Shown here: positions 11,044 through 23,900 of the stretch, piece after piece
How positions within the stretch are numbered: the first letter of the stretch is position 1
Layout of the letters: every line of letters starts with the position of its first letter
NCBI RefSeq assembly: GCF_009905375.1
Contig: NC_133650.1
Location: 148,521,346 to 148,585,345 of the forward strand
DNA length: 64,000 bases
Direction: 5' to 3'
Source: Apium graveolens
Taxonomy: Eukaryota > Streptophyta > Magnoliopsida > Apiales > Apiaceae
Translations under genes and position numbers: made by a program
Notes under the pieces: model-generated
The model's input: the letters and a program-made list of their open reading frames with translations, nothing else
Database searches by the model: none
What the model was told of the DNA's origin: nothing

Positions 11044-11051
11044 ATTTTAAC

Positions 11052-11906
11052 AGAGGCCTTATCCACAAGATACAATATCCAATGCAAAGCTGAAACTTGA
11101 AAAGCAATCGTACGTAGCAAAAACAGTAACCTAAATCCCTCACAGCTGCCTAGAAGTTCATATAAAAAACATTTCCTCTTTATATTGTACACGTTTGTCA
11201 ATGCCCAATTTTGATTGTTAATATCTTTAATTTCATATTAGTATTAAACATAAAAATTTCACTGTATTAAAATACTCATAAAAGCGAATCAAACAAAATC
11301 ACTCATAACTATGTTTGACAATATAAATTAGTAGTCAATCGCTTATCATAAACAGTAAAAAAATCAAAATAGAAAGAACATTTCGGGACGGAGGGAGTAC
11401 GTTAATAACATACCACCTTAAATCATAAATTGCATTAGACAATTGCAAAGACCAACATATTGAGAAATAATTTATAGAATGATAACCATCAGATGCTAGG
11501 CCTACTATTTTATGCAACACTGTAAGGTATGTACACCTAACTAATTTCCACGGACCGTACAGCAGGTAATGCTATCCAACTCTGTATACAATTACAATAA
11601 GCAAAGCTTCTATCGCCTAGCAGAAAGGGTTAAGGAACCAAAAAGAATAAAGATTAAACTTTGAGCCATTTGACAAACATGCAACGGGAACAAACGCGCT
11701 AACCCACTGTACAGTTTGCTCTCACAATATACAACAAAGATGGCACAACTTATGTAAAACAACTATCTCTAGAGATGTGCCAAAGCACCGACCATACATG
11801 CAGATGCCAATTTTGCCATCTCTGTCAAATTAAAACATTGTAGCAATGCTCAGGCACCAAAAAATGCATCCGAAGGGGCATAGATATCTTACAATGTCAT
11901 GTAGTT
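11052..11906. other. 3' flank and presumed 3' UTR of the PHD gene
   Basis: No ORF of note. The part next to the stop codon (about 11640-11906) is probably 3' UTR of the minus-strand PHD gene; no single poly(A) signal stands out. At about 11380-11399 the sequence CGGGACGGAGGGAGTA is a typical Stowaway-like terminus, though I could not identify the opposite end with confidence. Confidence 0.45.
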
Positions 11907-14900
11907 CTACTCATCACTTTTCAGTTCCTGGGTACTACATGCGTCAGGAAGTATTTCTTTCTCACTGGAAAGACAATGAATGGGAACATAAACAAGTCCT
12001 TTAGGTAACCGCTGGTTCTTCATAGATGCTTGGTCTGAAGTCATTACCAACTCCTTTTCAAATGTTTCAGTATGCTGCACAATTTACGAGGAAAGTGTCA
12101 ACTTGAATTGAATGTGAATGAACCTCGTATAAGCAAGATAATACTGCAGAGGACTACTTTACCTTCATGTACTTTGCAGAAATTTCTGCCTCACTAGGAA
12201 GGCTCCATGATGCTACAGAGGAGGGTCTACTTGGGATTTGCTTCCCGGAAAAAGATGCCCCATCTGAGGGTTTTGAAGGAAAAAGCTGCTGAGAAGTAGA
12301 GCTGTCATCTGTCTTTTGGTCATTGTCCACTGTCACCTGAAGCTTCATACGACTCTTGCCTGCAACTGTGCTATCTACAGTTATGTCATCAGATCTCTGT
12401 ATTGCTTCAATGCCCGACTTATAACCATCTGTACAACTTTTCAGCAAGGTTGTAGCTGATTCAGAACTGACATCAGTTTGGCAAAAGGAACTACAAGCAA
12501 GTGCAGACATAGAAGCAGCTTCTCGGTTTGAAGCCAGTATTTCATGTGAGCAAAGAACCAACTCACGCTGCAACATCAGTAAGTGAAAATTTCATTGTTC
12601 TGCCACAACTTCGGCTTACAAAATTACATGAGTAACAACTTAAACCTTAATGGGATACAGCTAGCATAGAAAGACTGCTAATGTATACATGTCAAAAACA
12701 AGAGTGTATACTTGCAACTTTAACTGGAGAAAGCGATAAGCTTTAACCAACTAGATGCTCAGTTAATAAAACTATCGCGCCACTCGTTCTTTCCATCCTA
12801 AGAAAACGTGATAACCAACTAACTATACATAACAAAATCTGAAATTCTGATCTACTACCCAAGCTTTTAAACAAGAAAGCTAACAAGTTATACCAACAAA
12901 ATGTTCGATAAAAATTCTTAATCTCAGATGTTAAATATTATACAGTAATTTACCCTCATATTTAAACATAGATAAAAAAAAGTCTGATATAGCACCAAAG
13001 GTCCTCGTAAGCATCTCCAAAAACACATACATAGGTGTTGTAATAAATATTACTTTTAAGCTCTTCGTACAGTGTTAAAAATTCTTATTTCACAGTATCT
13101 AAACCTAACTAGCAGAGCATGTGATTAAAAAAATATATTTTATTATATTAATCATTAATATATTGAGATATATTAGTTGTCATAAGCTATTGCACCTTCA
13201 TATTTATTAAAATTTGATATATCCATTACTGATAAGTGATAAGTGATACCGTGTGTTCTTCCCCTTGTGAGAATTTTTCTCTTCTGAGAGATTATCTCAC
13301 GACAGAGTATTAAAATCTTAAGCCTAAAGACAATCCAGCATTAGGTACGATCCACAAATGCTTTTAAATAACAGATTAAAAGAATACACCAAAGATTGTT
13401 TGTTATCTTCATCTTCTTCGTTTTTTTTTAAATGAACTGTTATCTTCATCTTCAGAAAGAAAAGAGAAAATGGATAAACTGAACTCTCCAGTATGTGCTT
13501 CTATATACAAGCGTAAAAAACTTACAAGGTATTGACTATAACCACACAACAAAATAAAAGAGTGAAGGTTAGCATATTTTAACTCAAAAATTGATCAGAA
13601 AAAAAATAGATAATATCAAAAGAAGCTGTGATTGTAAAGCTAGTACTTGTATCCGGTATAAAGATCATAATATCAAACATACAGAGTGAGAGAACCAAAG
13701 TAATATGATTAACTAAGAACCATTAGTTCAACAACACAGCTCAAAAGTATATTCCATACGACATAAAACATGATTCTGTAAGAAAATATGAAAAATTTGA
13801 AAGTTACCTTTAATTTCTCCCTTTTGATAATTCTCTCACAGAGAAGTCGTAATTTCTCCAATTCGACCTGATCAAAGAAGAGCTGATAAGGTTCCATATA
13901 TATAAAATCACAAACGGCTGGCAATCATACATCAGTTACCAAATTTCTTTCTTAGCCCCTATGACAGAAGGCTGTCACCAAGGGACTCAAATAATTAATA
14001 GATTGAAAAACAGAAAGTACAATTGTACATCAGTATATGTCTTTTGGTGTTTTGTCTATTGGTGACAATTGAGCCGGCACTACATATGCATTGTTAAATA
14101 GGGTCTTATATCAAAGTAGCCACTGTTCTCGCTAAATTATCTCTCCTACCTACCCGATCTCCACAGGGACTCATTTAAAGCACTTAAATCACTATATATA
14201 TCACTCTGTTAAATTTAGAATTTTATTTAACAAAATTGAGGATTTTTCTGATAGATTAATTTTAGACATATGCGATTGACCGATTTTTGGGATGATGTTC
14301 AATAAATCCAGTACAAGGACAAATCAAGGTTGAAGGTGTTGGGAGAAAATTGATATACATCTATGTTCATATATATGTTTTAACGTGTCTCTGCGTATAT
14401 AATCGTGATTAGTATATATAATATGAGCCATGTGGAGTACACTTCATCCTGTGACTAGCATTCTTTTAATTTTCTATTTATATTGTTTTTAAATTTAATG
14501 GAGTGATCATTCCCATTTTGGGCGGAACAGATCTACTAATTCTTTGATTCTATAGTGATTTAACTGTCTAAAATGAGTTGTCGTTGAGATCGGGTAGCTA
14601 GATGATGCATTTTAACAATAAGGGTGGTCACTTTTGATATAAAACCCTTGTTAAATATATAGCTAATTGCTCATGACAAGTTCCAGTCATATCTGGTTTG
14701 TTGGATTCCTAATTGTTATGTTATTTTTTCTTTGCAAAGGAGAGGGGCGAGTGAGAGATGCTTAAATATGTGAAACACTTGTAAGTTTTTCAATCAGCTT
14801 TAAGCAGTGCCAGTGGCTTGATGCATTTTCTATCATGTATTTCACATATCAGACAACTATAAACCATTAAAATTTTAGTAGAGTAAGAACATAGGAGACA

Positions 14901-17900
14901 TACTTGGTCATGTCTCAAGACTTAACACAATAATACACAGGACAAACCACTTAAAACTACGGACTACACGACATAGAAGACCATAAGATCCATCAGAACT
15001 TCTAAAAATGCATACACCACTTAAGAACTAAAAGATGCACTGTAACTTATTCAGCCACTAAACGGATATCCTATCCAAGTTTAACACAAGTACAATATTT
15101 ACATTACGGGTACTTACCCTAACTGGCTTAAAACTCTTTAGCTCTTCCATTCCATGTTTTGGAGTCTCTGCCTGGCACATACTTTAATGTTAGATGAGAA
15201 GGAATAGAATATGAAATAATGTTCATACACACACAAAATATCGTAACAAGAAGCTTACCTTTGCCCTCTCTACCTGGCTATGCTTTTCACAGTATGCCTT
15301 GTGCTGCAACTTGCCTCCACTGGTTTTTAAATTCATTTGAAAGCCGACACCTCTAGCACAAAAAGGATGAAAAGTGCTCTGACAATGACCATAGCTGCAC
15401 TGTTTACAAGAATATTGTTTATCAATCACCATTTCTACTTCTACAAACAACGCCTTTACCCACAGGCCACATGTGAAGAGCCAAGTTACAACAAAATCCT
15501 AACCTTTATGCAAACACCCTGTGTGCGCCGACAGATATGACACATCTCACTCCCCTTAGATACAGTCTCCTGGCATATAAATGAAATTATTGCAAGAACA
15601 TTTTGTAAATCACAATGCAGAAAGTTTTAGTTGAAGTATTAATTCTCAACCACCTTAAAAAATAGAGAACTGCAAAATTACACAGGTTCATTAGTACACC
15701 CAGATATAAAGACATACCATTCCCTGTACAGGATTGGCTTGACCTCTCTTGAAAGTCGACTCCAGAACCCACTGGCACATAAATAGAAATATAAGATTCT
15801 GTTCACAGTGAAGACAATAAATACCTGACAAAGATGTGTCAATGAGATCTACTAATCGAGAAGGAAAAGTTTACTTCAGCACAAATTGCATGAATCCATT
15901 GACCATCAGTTGTCTTTCTAAAGGCGCCCGCAGTGCCACCACATAACCCACATTCTGCTAGAAAGTAAGGCTTCTCCCAAGAATTGACAGACAGGGCACC
16001 AAAACTTCTCGAGGAAGACAAATCTTCACATAATTCACAATACCACGGCCCACCAGAGTCTTTAACACTGCGATAACAATCCAAGTGAACTGCAATCTGG
16101 TACCAGTAACAAAGTTAAGATTCAACCATGTATATTCTACTTAAGTGTACAGGTGTCAAAAGTTATGAACCTTGCAACAACTACAGCTTAAGATTGGGTT
16201 CAGAATTGTCTCCGACCGTCTGCAGATTTCACACATTCTAGGGCGGTCCTTCGAGAAATCAGAAGTTGAATAAACAGCATCATAATTCTTTTCTGATGAA
16301 ACCCTTGTGGTACCTAATCTTGAAAGCGTCTCCTTTGCTCGCGGCATCTGCTGCGAGTAAAGACCAGCCCTTCCACTAGAAAAATTTGCCTTCAATGGAT
16401 TCTAAAAGAGAAGTAAAAAAATGACGGCCGGGTCCAAAAAATTATTAAAAAAAAAAAGATAATTCCATAGATTTCTCCAGCATATCTAGCCACATGGCAG
16501 AACTCAATATGCTGAATGAAGAGAACTTACTATGTCCTGATGAGCAGATTCCTCGTGAGAATCTTTCCTGAATGAGGAAATCCTAGATGAAGCAGCAGCA
16601 GCCGCAGTTGCAGCAGCAAGCACAGCCTGAGCTTCCTTGTGGCGCCTCTCTTTTCTTCCCTGCTTTTTCACTTCTTTAAGCTCAGAAATAAACCTATTAG
16701 CTGTAACTGCATCCCACTTTTGTTTGCCTAAAGAATCAATCTCCTCCGGAAGATTCGTCAAAATCTTAGACATTAGATCATCTGCCAATAACCAAACATA
16801 TTGGACTAACATCAAAGATCGATGAGATAAGTTGCAGCAAATTAACTCAAAATAACAATGAATGACTAAATGAGTGTCGTGAGAGAGACCACTAAACCGC
16901 TTTCTTGCAAGAGCATTGTAGAGTAGCTGCTGCTGGAAAAAAATAAGTTCACCTTCTACTTCATCTGCAGGTGACTGCTCTAAAATGCCCATTCTCCTAG
17001 CCTTGGCCAACTGTTCTAGACCTGGTCCAAAATTATAGGCTGAGCCTGGAGGAGCTAATTCGTCACTTTGATTATTAAAACAACTTCTAGAGCTAAAAGA
17101 TGCTTCCGGTGCTGAAAGTTCTCTATCCCTTAAACCTGCCAGGCAATGCAAGCAAATAAATAACTTTACAATATTAACAAACAAGTACAGACACTAGCAC
17201 TAGATGAGATGAAACTTTTACCATCATTTTTGTCTATTACAAGTCTTGTAGCAGCACAATTTGATATCTCTGACAGCGTCTTCCGTATAGCTGGGTGCAT
17301 GTAGGAACTTGATATTGATTGCACATTACTGTATTATATAAAAGTAGATGTTGACTTTATGCAAGATGACAATTGTAGAGATCAATCAACCCTATCTTTA
17401 GAGATTATGGTGAATTATAAATATTTTTGAATGCTTACATGTTGTCAGGGACACTAGTCACAGCAGTATCACAAACAGAATTTTCCTGAATAGAGTCCAA
17501 CCCGGCACTCTTCTCAGGTACAGCACCTTCTGTCAGAAAAGAGCCTGAGGCAGCGGCATGCGACAACTTGGATCCTTCACCTGCCCAACATATAGGAATT
17601 ATGAAGTATGAAGAAAAGCACAGCACCGCCACTGCAACCAATACATTTATACATTTTACTGGTTCCACGTTACATCATATAATATCTGAACATCACGAGA
17701 AAAATGCAAATTCAGTCTTATTTGATCCTAGGACTACAATTTGACTGTATCTAATGAAAAATTATGAGTAATTATCTACAGAAAAAAAAAATCCAAAAAA
17801 AAAATCATTATTGTCTACAGTAAATATAGGTTTTTTCAAAAAAAAATCATCTAATCTAACTATATTATCGGAGCAATTCAACTGTCTTCAATATCACGAA

Positions 17901-20900
17901 TTTACAAGGGGAAAACGCATTTAGACAATTTGTCACTGGAGAAACCCCATCTAACTGAGTTTAATAAAAAAAGTTCATCTAATCCTACTAAATTACAGGA
18001 GAAATTTAACTCTCTTCAATATACGAACTCACGAGGGGAAAACATATTTAATCGATTTGTCACTGGGAAAACCCATCTGAATGATTTTTCACTGGGCCAC
18101 ATCTGAAAGCCACGGTAAGGATTATGTAATTTAATTGGTTTATATTAATTGGAATTATACAACTTCCACTTGCTAAGATTTCTCTAAGATGCTATTACAG
18201 AACTGTATTTGTCATATCAGATAAATACATATAAAGCAATTCAACTGTCTTCAATATCACGAATTTACAAGGGGAAAACGCATTTAGACGATTTGTCACT
18301 GGAGAAGCCCCATCTAACTGAGTTTAATAAAAAAAGTTCATCTAATCCTACTAAATTACAGGAGAAATTTAACTCTCTTCAATATACGAACTCACGAGGG
18401 GAAAACATATTTAATCGATTTGTCACTGGGAAAACCCATCTGAATGATTTTTCACTGGGCCACATCTGAAAGCCACGGTAAGGATTATGTAATTTAATTG
18501 GTTTATATTAATTGGAATTATACAACTTCCGCTTGCTAAGATTTCTCTAAGATGCTGTTACAGAACTGTATTTGTCATATCAGATAAATACATATAAACT
18601 GCACACAGTTACAGAAACTATATCTAATTTGACACACTGATATGTAAAGCGAACCTTCAATCTTAGAGGAATTGCTCAAAAAAGTATCTCGAAACCCAGC
18701 AAGCTCGAGCAGGATCTGCCCAAATAAATATGAACCGAGAAAATATTAAGATGGCGTCTAATTTACGTATAATATATATATATTGCTGGCTGACAATAAC
18801 ACTACAGCATATATTTAACTACTTCATGGCCAGGACTCCCAAGTCTTAACATTTATATACAATCACAGTGTGCACACAAAATGCCAAGCAGTGAGCACTG
18901 TTTGTTAAAACAAAAACACGAGGCACCACAAGTATAGTCTTAGCCTAAATAATTCAAGATTTACAAAACCTCTAGTTAAGTGGAACATGATCGGCAATTA
19001 CACAACATTTTATAATAAAATGAAACTATGTAGGTTGGAAGACTAATACTGCTATAATCAAATTGGATGGCACATGGTGGAGATGAAGGTCCTCAAATTT
19101 ATCAGGTTTTGTCAGGTAGTTCTTACACTCAAATGATCATTTAATAAGGTGATAGGTGCCTAAACCCTTGAGCCATCAGTAAAATCAATTACATCAACTA
19201 AAAACAGAAAAGTGCTAAACTGCAAAAAAACTTCAATATGTCTAAAGCATACTTGTAAAGACATAAAGACGAGCCTGTACCACAACCGCCTAGACAGTTA
19301 GGCGCCCGCCTAGACGGTCATTAGGCGGATTATACATTTCACTATATAAATTGGGTATATTCAATATATACATACATTTATATGTTACAACAATATTGAT
19401 TTTAGCCATTAAATACACTACCAAAGAGTAAATACTATAATTACATATCAAAGTACATACATATATGTAATACCCAATGATATATGTTATATGTTTGTAG
19501 TTTGTGCATACATATAATACATATACATACACGTGTATATGTATATATGTATATGTATGTATGTATTTATCTAACATATAGGAAGAAAAATGAGAATATT
19601 ACTTTATAGATCGCTGCCTGGAGATGCTTGTCTATGTCTTGCTGGTTAATTCGAGTTAAGTGTAGTTAGTCGTGTTTATAACTTGAATATGGGCTTGGTC
19701 AAAGATAGACTGGGCTAGCCCATGTTAAAATAAGGAAAGCGGATTTGGACGGATTTAGACGTCGTCTAGCCGCCTAGGAGCCCCTATGCGTCGCCTACCC
19801 ACAAAAAATGAAGAAGGGTCAGACGCCTACCCATTTTTTACCGCCTAGTCGCCTAGGCGACGGCTTAACAACTATGGTCTATACATGCATGTACTGCATC
19901 TGACATCCACAAACAAATTTGTTGACTTGCCCAACTGCCCCATTAATCTGCATGAAACCAATTCCTAAACTAACAGTAAACTGTATCTGAAGAGGAAAGG
20001 GGGAGGGGACTCTAGGTTAGATATATTTAATATATCTGCTGCACGCAGAGTAAAAGCTTAAACACCAATCAGAGGTGATAATGATCAAGAAACTTGTTGA
20101 AAGGGAAAGGTGCTGCTTTGTTTGGTGTATCTGGAATACTACTTTTTGGAATCCCATTCACAAATAAACTTTTGTAAGACAAAGAAAAATGATTATTTAA
20201 TATCACACCATGACAAACAAATAAACCAATAGAATTCTATAGAACTAACAACGCAAATTACACTATTTAAAGTCAAGATTAAATAAAGAAGAAATCCTAT
20301 CATAATTTCTTTGAAGTACAACAAGAATATATAGAGGGAGAGAAAACTACAATTCGATTAAAAATCTTATGCACAGGACCACATAACATATATTTATTAA
20401 AAAATGAACACTGACTGTATAGAGAGAACCTTTTGGGAGGTATCAGGAACAGACTCCTCACTTTGAGAAGCAGGTTCATCTCTGATGAGATGCCGAGCAC
20501 CATTGTGTGTCATGGAGATTCCATCTCCAATGGAATCTGCCCTAGTCAAGCATAATGCTTTACCATCCTTCAAAATCCTAATGTCACTTTTTGTTCTTCT
20601 TCGAGGTGGAATTGATGTAACAGAAACATCAGGAATACAAGATTCTGATACTGTACAATCTGTTTCATCACTGTCTACAGCTTCAACTTTCGTTAGATTT
20701 TTAAATCTAACTTTCAGATTTCTTTGCGAAGGACCAATATAAGCATGATTTTTCATCCATTCAACTATTTTACTTTGCAGTCCCGGCACCAAGTTATCAC
20801 CCTGTAGTCAATAAACGGTGTTCACATGCATGTTGAAATATAAAGCAAAAGATGGGTGGCAAGCACATTTATGAGTATTTGTAGACATGTCGCACAGAAT

Positions 20901-23900
20901 TTCTAATCGCTCATTATAAATTAACATATCAGTAAAGTTTGGTAATTACTATGAGATTTGATGCCAAAAATTCAGAAGAAACGCCAATCTCTGATGCCAC
21001 ATCGTTCACATTTACTTTTCCTTGGTCCATCAACTGTATTAGATTAATAAACAAAAGTTTACATATATGCTTCAAGCATAAAAATCAAGAGAACATTATC
21101 CAAATAACAAACATATATTTCCACCTTCTTTAGGATGATTTGAAAATTCGAAGAATCAGTTGTGTCGACATCTTCACTGCTTCTCTTATCTAGTCTCAAA
21201 GCAGAATTTGGCTGTTGAGTATCATCAGATCCCAATTGATTTGTTGGATTCGTAGTGGCATCAGGCAACACACCATCACGGGATGCAATACAATCCACCC
21301 TATCCAAATCCAACTCTGCTGTTTCAAGATGGCCTTCTACATCTCCATTTCTTTTACTGAATTTAATTTTGTGTGGCTTTATCATTGTAGATGTGACAGG
21401 CTGATGATTGGTAATGGTCAGATCAGAACTAGACAAACGAGACTGGTCTCCTTGTACAATGCTTGCATTATTCTGGCCCTCCGAGTGCTTTGAGCAAAAT
21501 GCGCGCAGCTCAACCTAGAAAGTTTGAAATTGCTTAATTAACCAGAAAGAAACTGCCATTTTAAAGGCAAACCTCTTCATTACAAACGACATATCATACC
21601 AATTAAGAGAGTCAAATATAGAAAACAAAATAAAACAAAAAGTACGAAAAAACGTACATCACTACTTCCATATTTTCCCCAAATCTCCATTCTTTGTCTT
21701 GCTTCCCTTGCACACATAGGATGAAAAGAAGCTCTACAAGTTCCTACACAGTAAAGACAAAATTTTCAAGAAAAATGACATGATCCAACATGCAAGTGAG
21801 GAGAAACTAATTGTTTATCCAGAGTTATAATTTTCTACTAGATCGGCCGAGTACAGCATAACAACCTAAAAATCAGGAATTAGTCACCCTCCTTGATCAC
21901 CGAGTATCCCATACACCCTGCGTGCAAGGGTGCGACGGCGTTCCTACGGGATATGTCATACGGAGTATCTGCGTAATTTTGGGAAGAAGTGCAAGGGAAT
22001 GCGGGAAGAGTAGTTCTTTAATTATGCAGTGAAAATAAGCCCTAATTTACAGCTTCCCTCTTCTTCTCAGATCGATGATGTCGATTTATATATGCACATA
22101 CACATGTTTAACTGCGTGTGCGTGTATGTTTGTTACTTGTGTGCAACGCTTTGTATATATAAACAAGTGGGCATTGAATTGGCGTAGAAGATGTAGGTGT
22201 CAGGTATCTAATTAGTTCACATATAATTCATATTATTTACATATATATATATATTATTACTTAATCACCCAACTACTTTACAATGCATCAGAATTGACTT
22301 ATTGTGTTATTAAATGTTATGTCTTCTAATTCATTATAATGATAAACTTATTTTTCTGAATATTTAATTTAATTTAAAAGCAGCTCTTTTCTTGGTTAAT
22401 GAATTATAACATTTATTATAATTACAACTAATACCAAATTCGTTATAATTGTAATAGTGTATAAACATATTCTGTTTTGTAAGAAGCTCATACAGGCTTA
22501 ATAATTAATATAGGCTATCGTGCATTATTTATGTGCACCAAGAACATTCTACTATGTGAGTCTAGACTCTAGAGTATAATGGTGTATGATTAGTCCACGA
22601 GTGACGAGACCTTCATCCTGAAGCTACGCACTGCTGTAGCTTATTATATGTTATTGGCATCTTCAACATATTCCATTTACATTTCAACCTTCGATGCAAA
22701 ATGACCCAAGATCATTACAACTGCGCTCAATTAAACTATTATAAATAGTTACCATAACATACTTCCTACACGGAAAAGGTAAACTACAATTATGTTAAAT
22801 AAAACATGCAATTATTGGCTCGGTAGCTCTAGAGAAGTGCAGGAGTCCTAAACTCAGCAAGTAAGGTTTCAAAGTCACCAACCTCATTGTCAACCACATT
22901 AATTCAACATGGATTAGCACATTACATGCCTAGTCTCTTGAACAAATTAATGTAGCTTGTTCTTTGGTTACTTTTAAAATCATTCTCCTGAAATTACGTG
23001 AGCACAGATGCACAAGCATGACTACATAAGAAACAAAGCCACATAACCAAAAGCTTAACCATTAACAAAAGAAGACTATAGGGTTTCATAAAAAAAAATA
23101 ATGCAGCAGAACTTACCATTGCTGCATCGTACACATGCCCCGCATCTTATCTTGCATAGACGACAAATCAACTTGTGCCGAGTTTCCTTTATCCCATCAA
23201 AATTTATAATCGGCTCCATTCTCCTGGTGTCTTCTACGTAAAGCTCGGGTATCCACTGACAACAAAACAAGTGAGCGAATTCCTTATACCCGCCATTATC
23301 ACTCCCACAACCGCTCCTCTGCACAGGTTTTAAAGCACCGCCCTGTTTAGGACAAATCAGACAAGGCCTTTCAGAATTTTCCTGCTGATTCCTATTTATA
23401 CACCATGAACACAACCAAGACTCCGATGCATCTTCTTGTACCCCATAGCAACTATTGTGAACCACCATTTTACACATACTACAGACTATCAATCGGTTCA
23501 ACTGGTCCCCAATATCACCCAAACCACAATAGTGGCACAAAGAAGATGACCCTTCCACTGCAGAAGAAACATAAAGTTTTTCTAAACCCGCATCACCACC
23601 CAAAAGCTTCCGTTTCTTGGAAGGACGTTCCGATGTCAAATATATCTTATTCCTAGAACCTAAAAGCCACTCTAAACCACTAACCTGCTGTTTTAAACCA
23701 CTATCCTTATCTTCTTCTACATTCAACTCGACACCAACACTATCAACTTCCATAAACTGCTCATCACATTTATCTTTCACTTCCGCAACTTCCTCCTTAT
23801 CACTACCACTACACGTCCTCTCCATCCTCTCATTTCTCAAAACCGGAATTAACAAACACTCGGAACTCTCGGTAAACTCCAAACTGGACAACTCACACAA

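Noticed and set aside
18209..18469. 86-codon plus-strand ORF across the intronic repeat
   Set aside because: It starts in the middle of a repeat unit, lies inside an intron on the opposite strand, and the equivalent frame in the first unit gives no longer product. Kept only as a remark under the repeat.
19290..19577. 95-codon minus-strand ORF rich in Tyr/Ile/His
   Set aside because: It comes from a TATG/CATA microsatellite in the foldback element; low complexity, not a gene.
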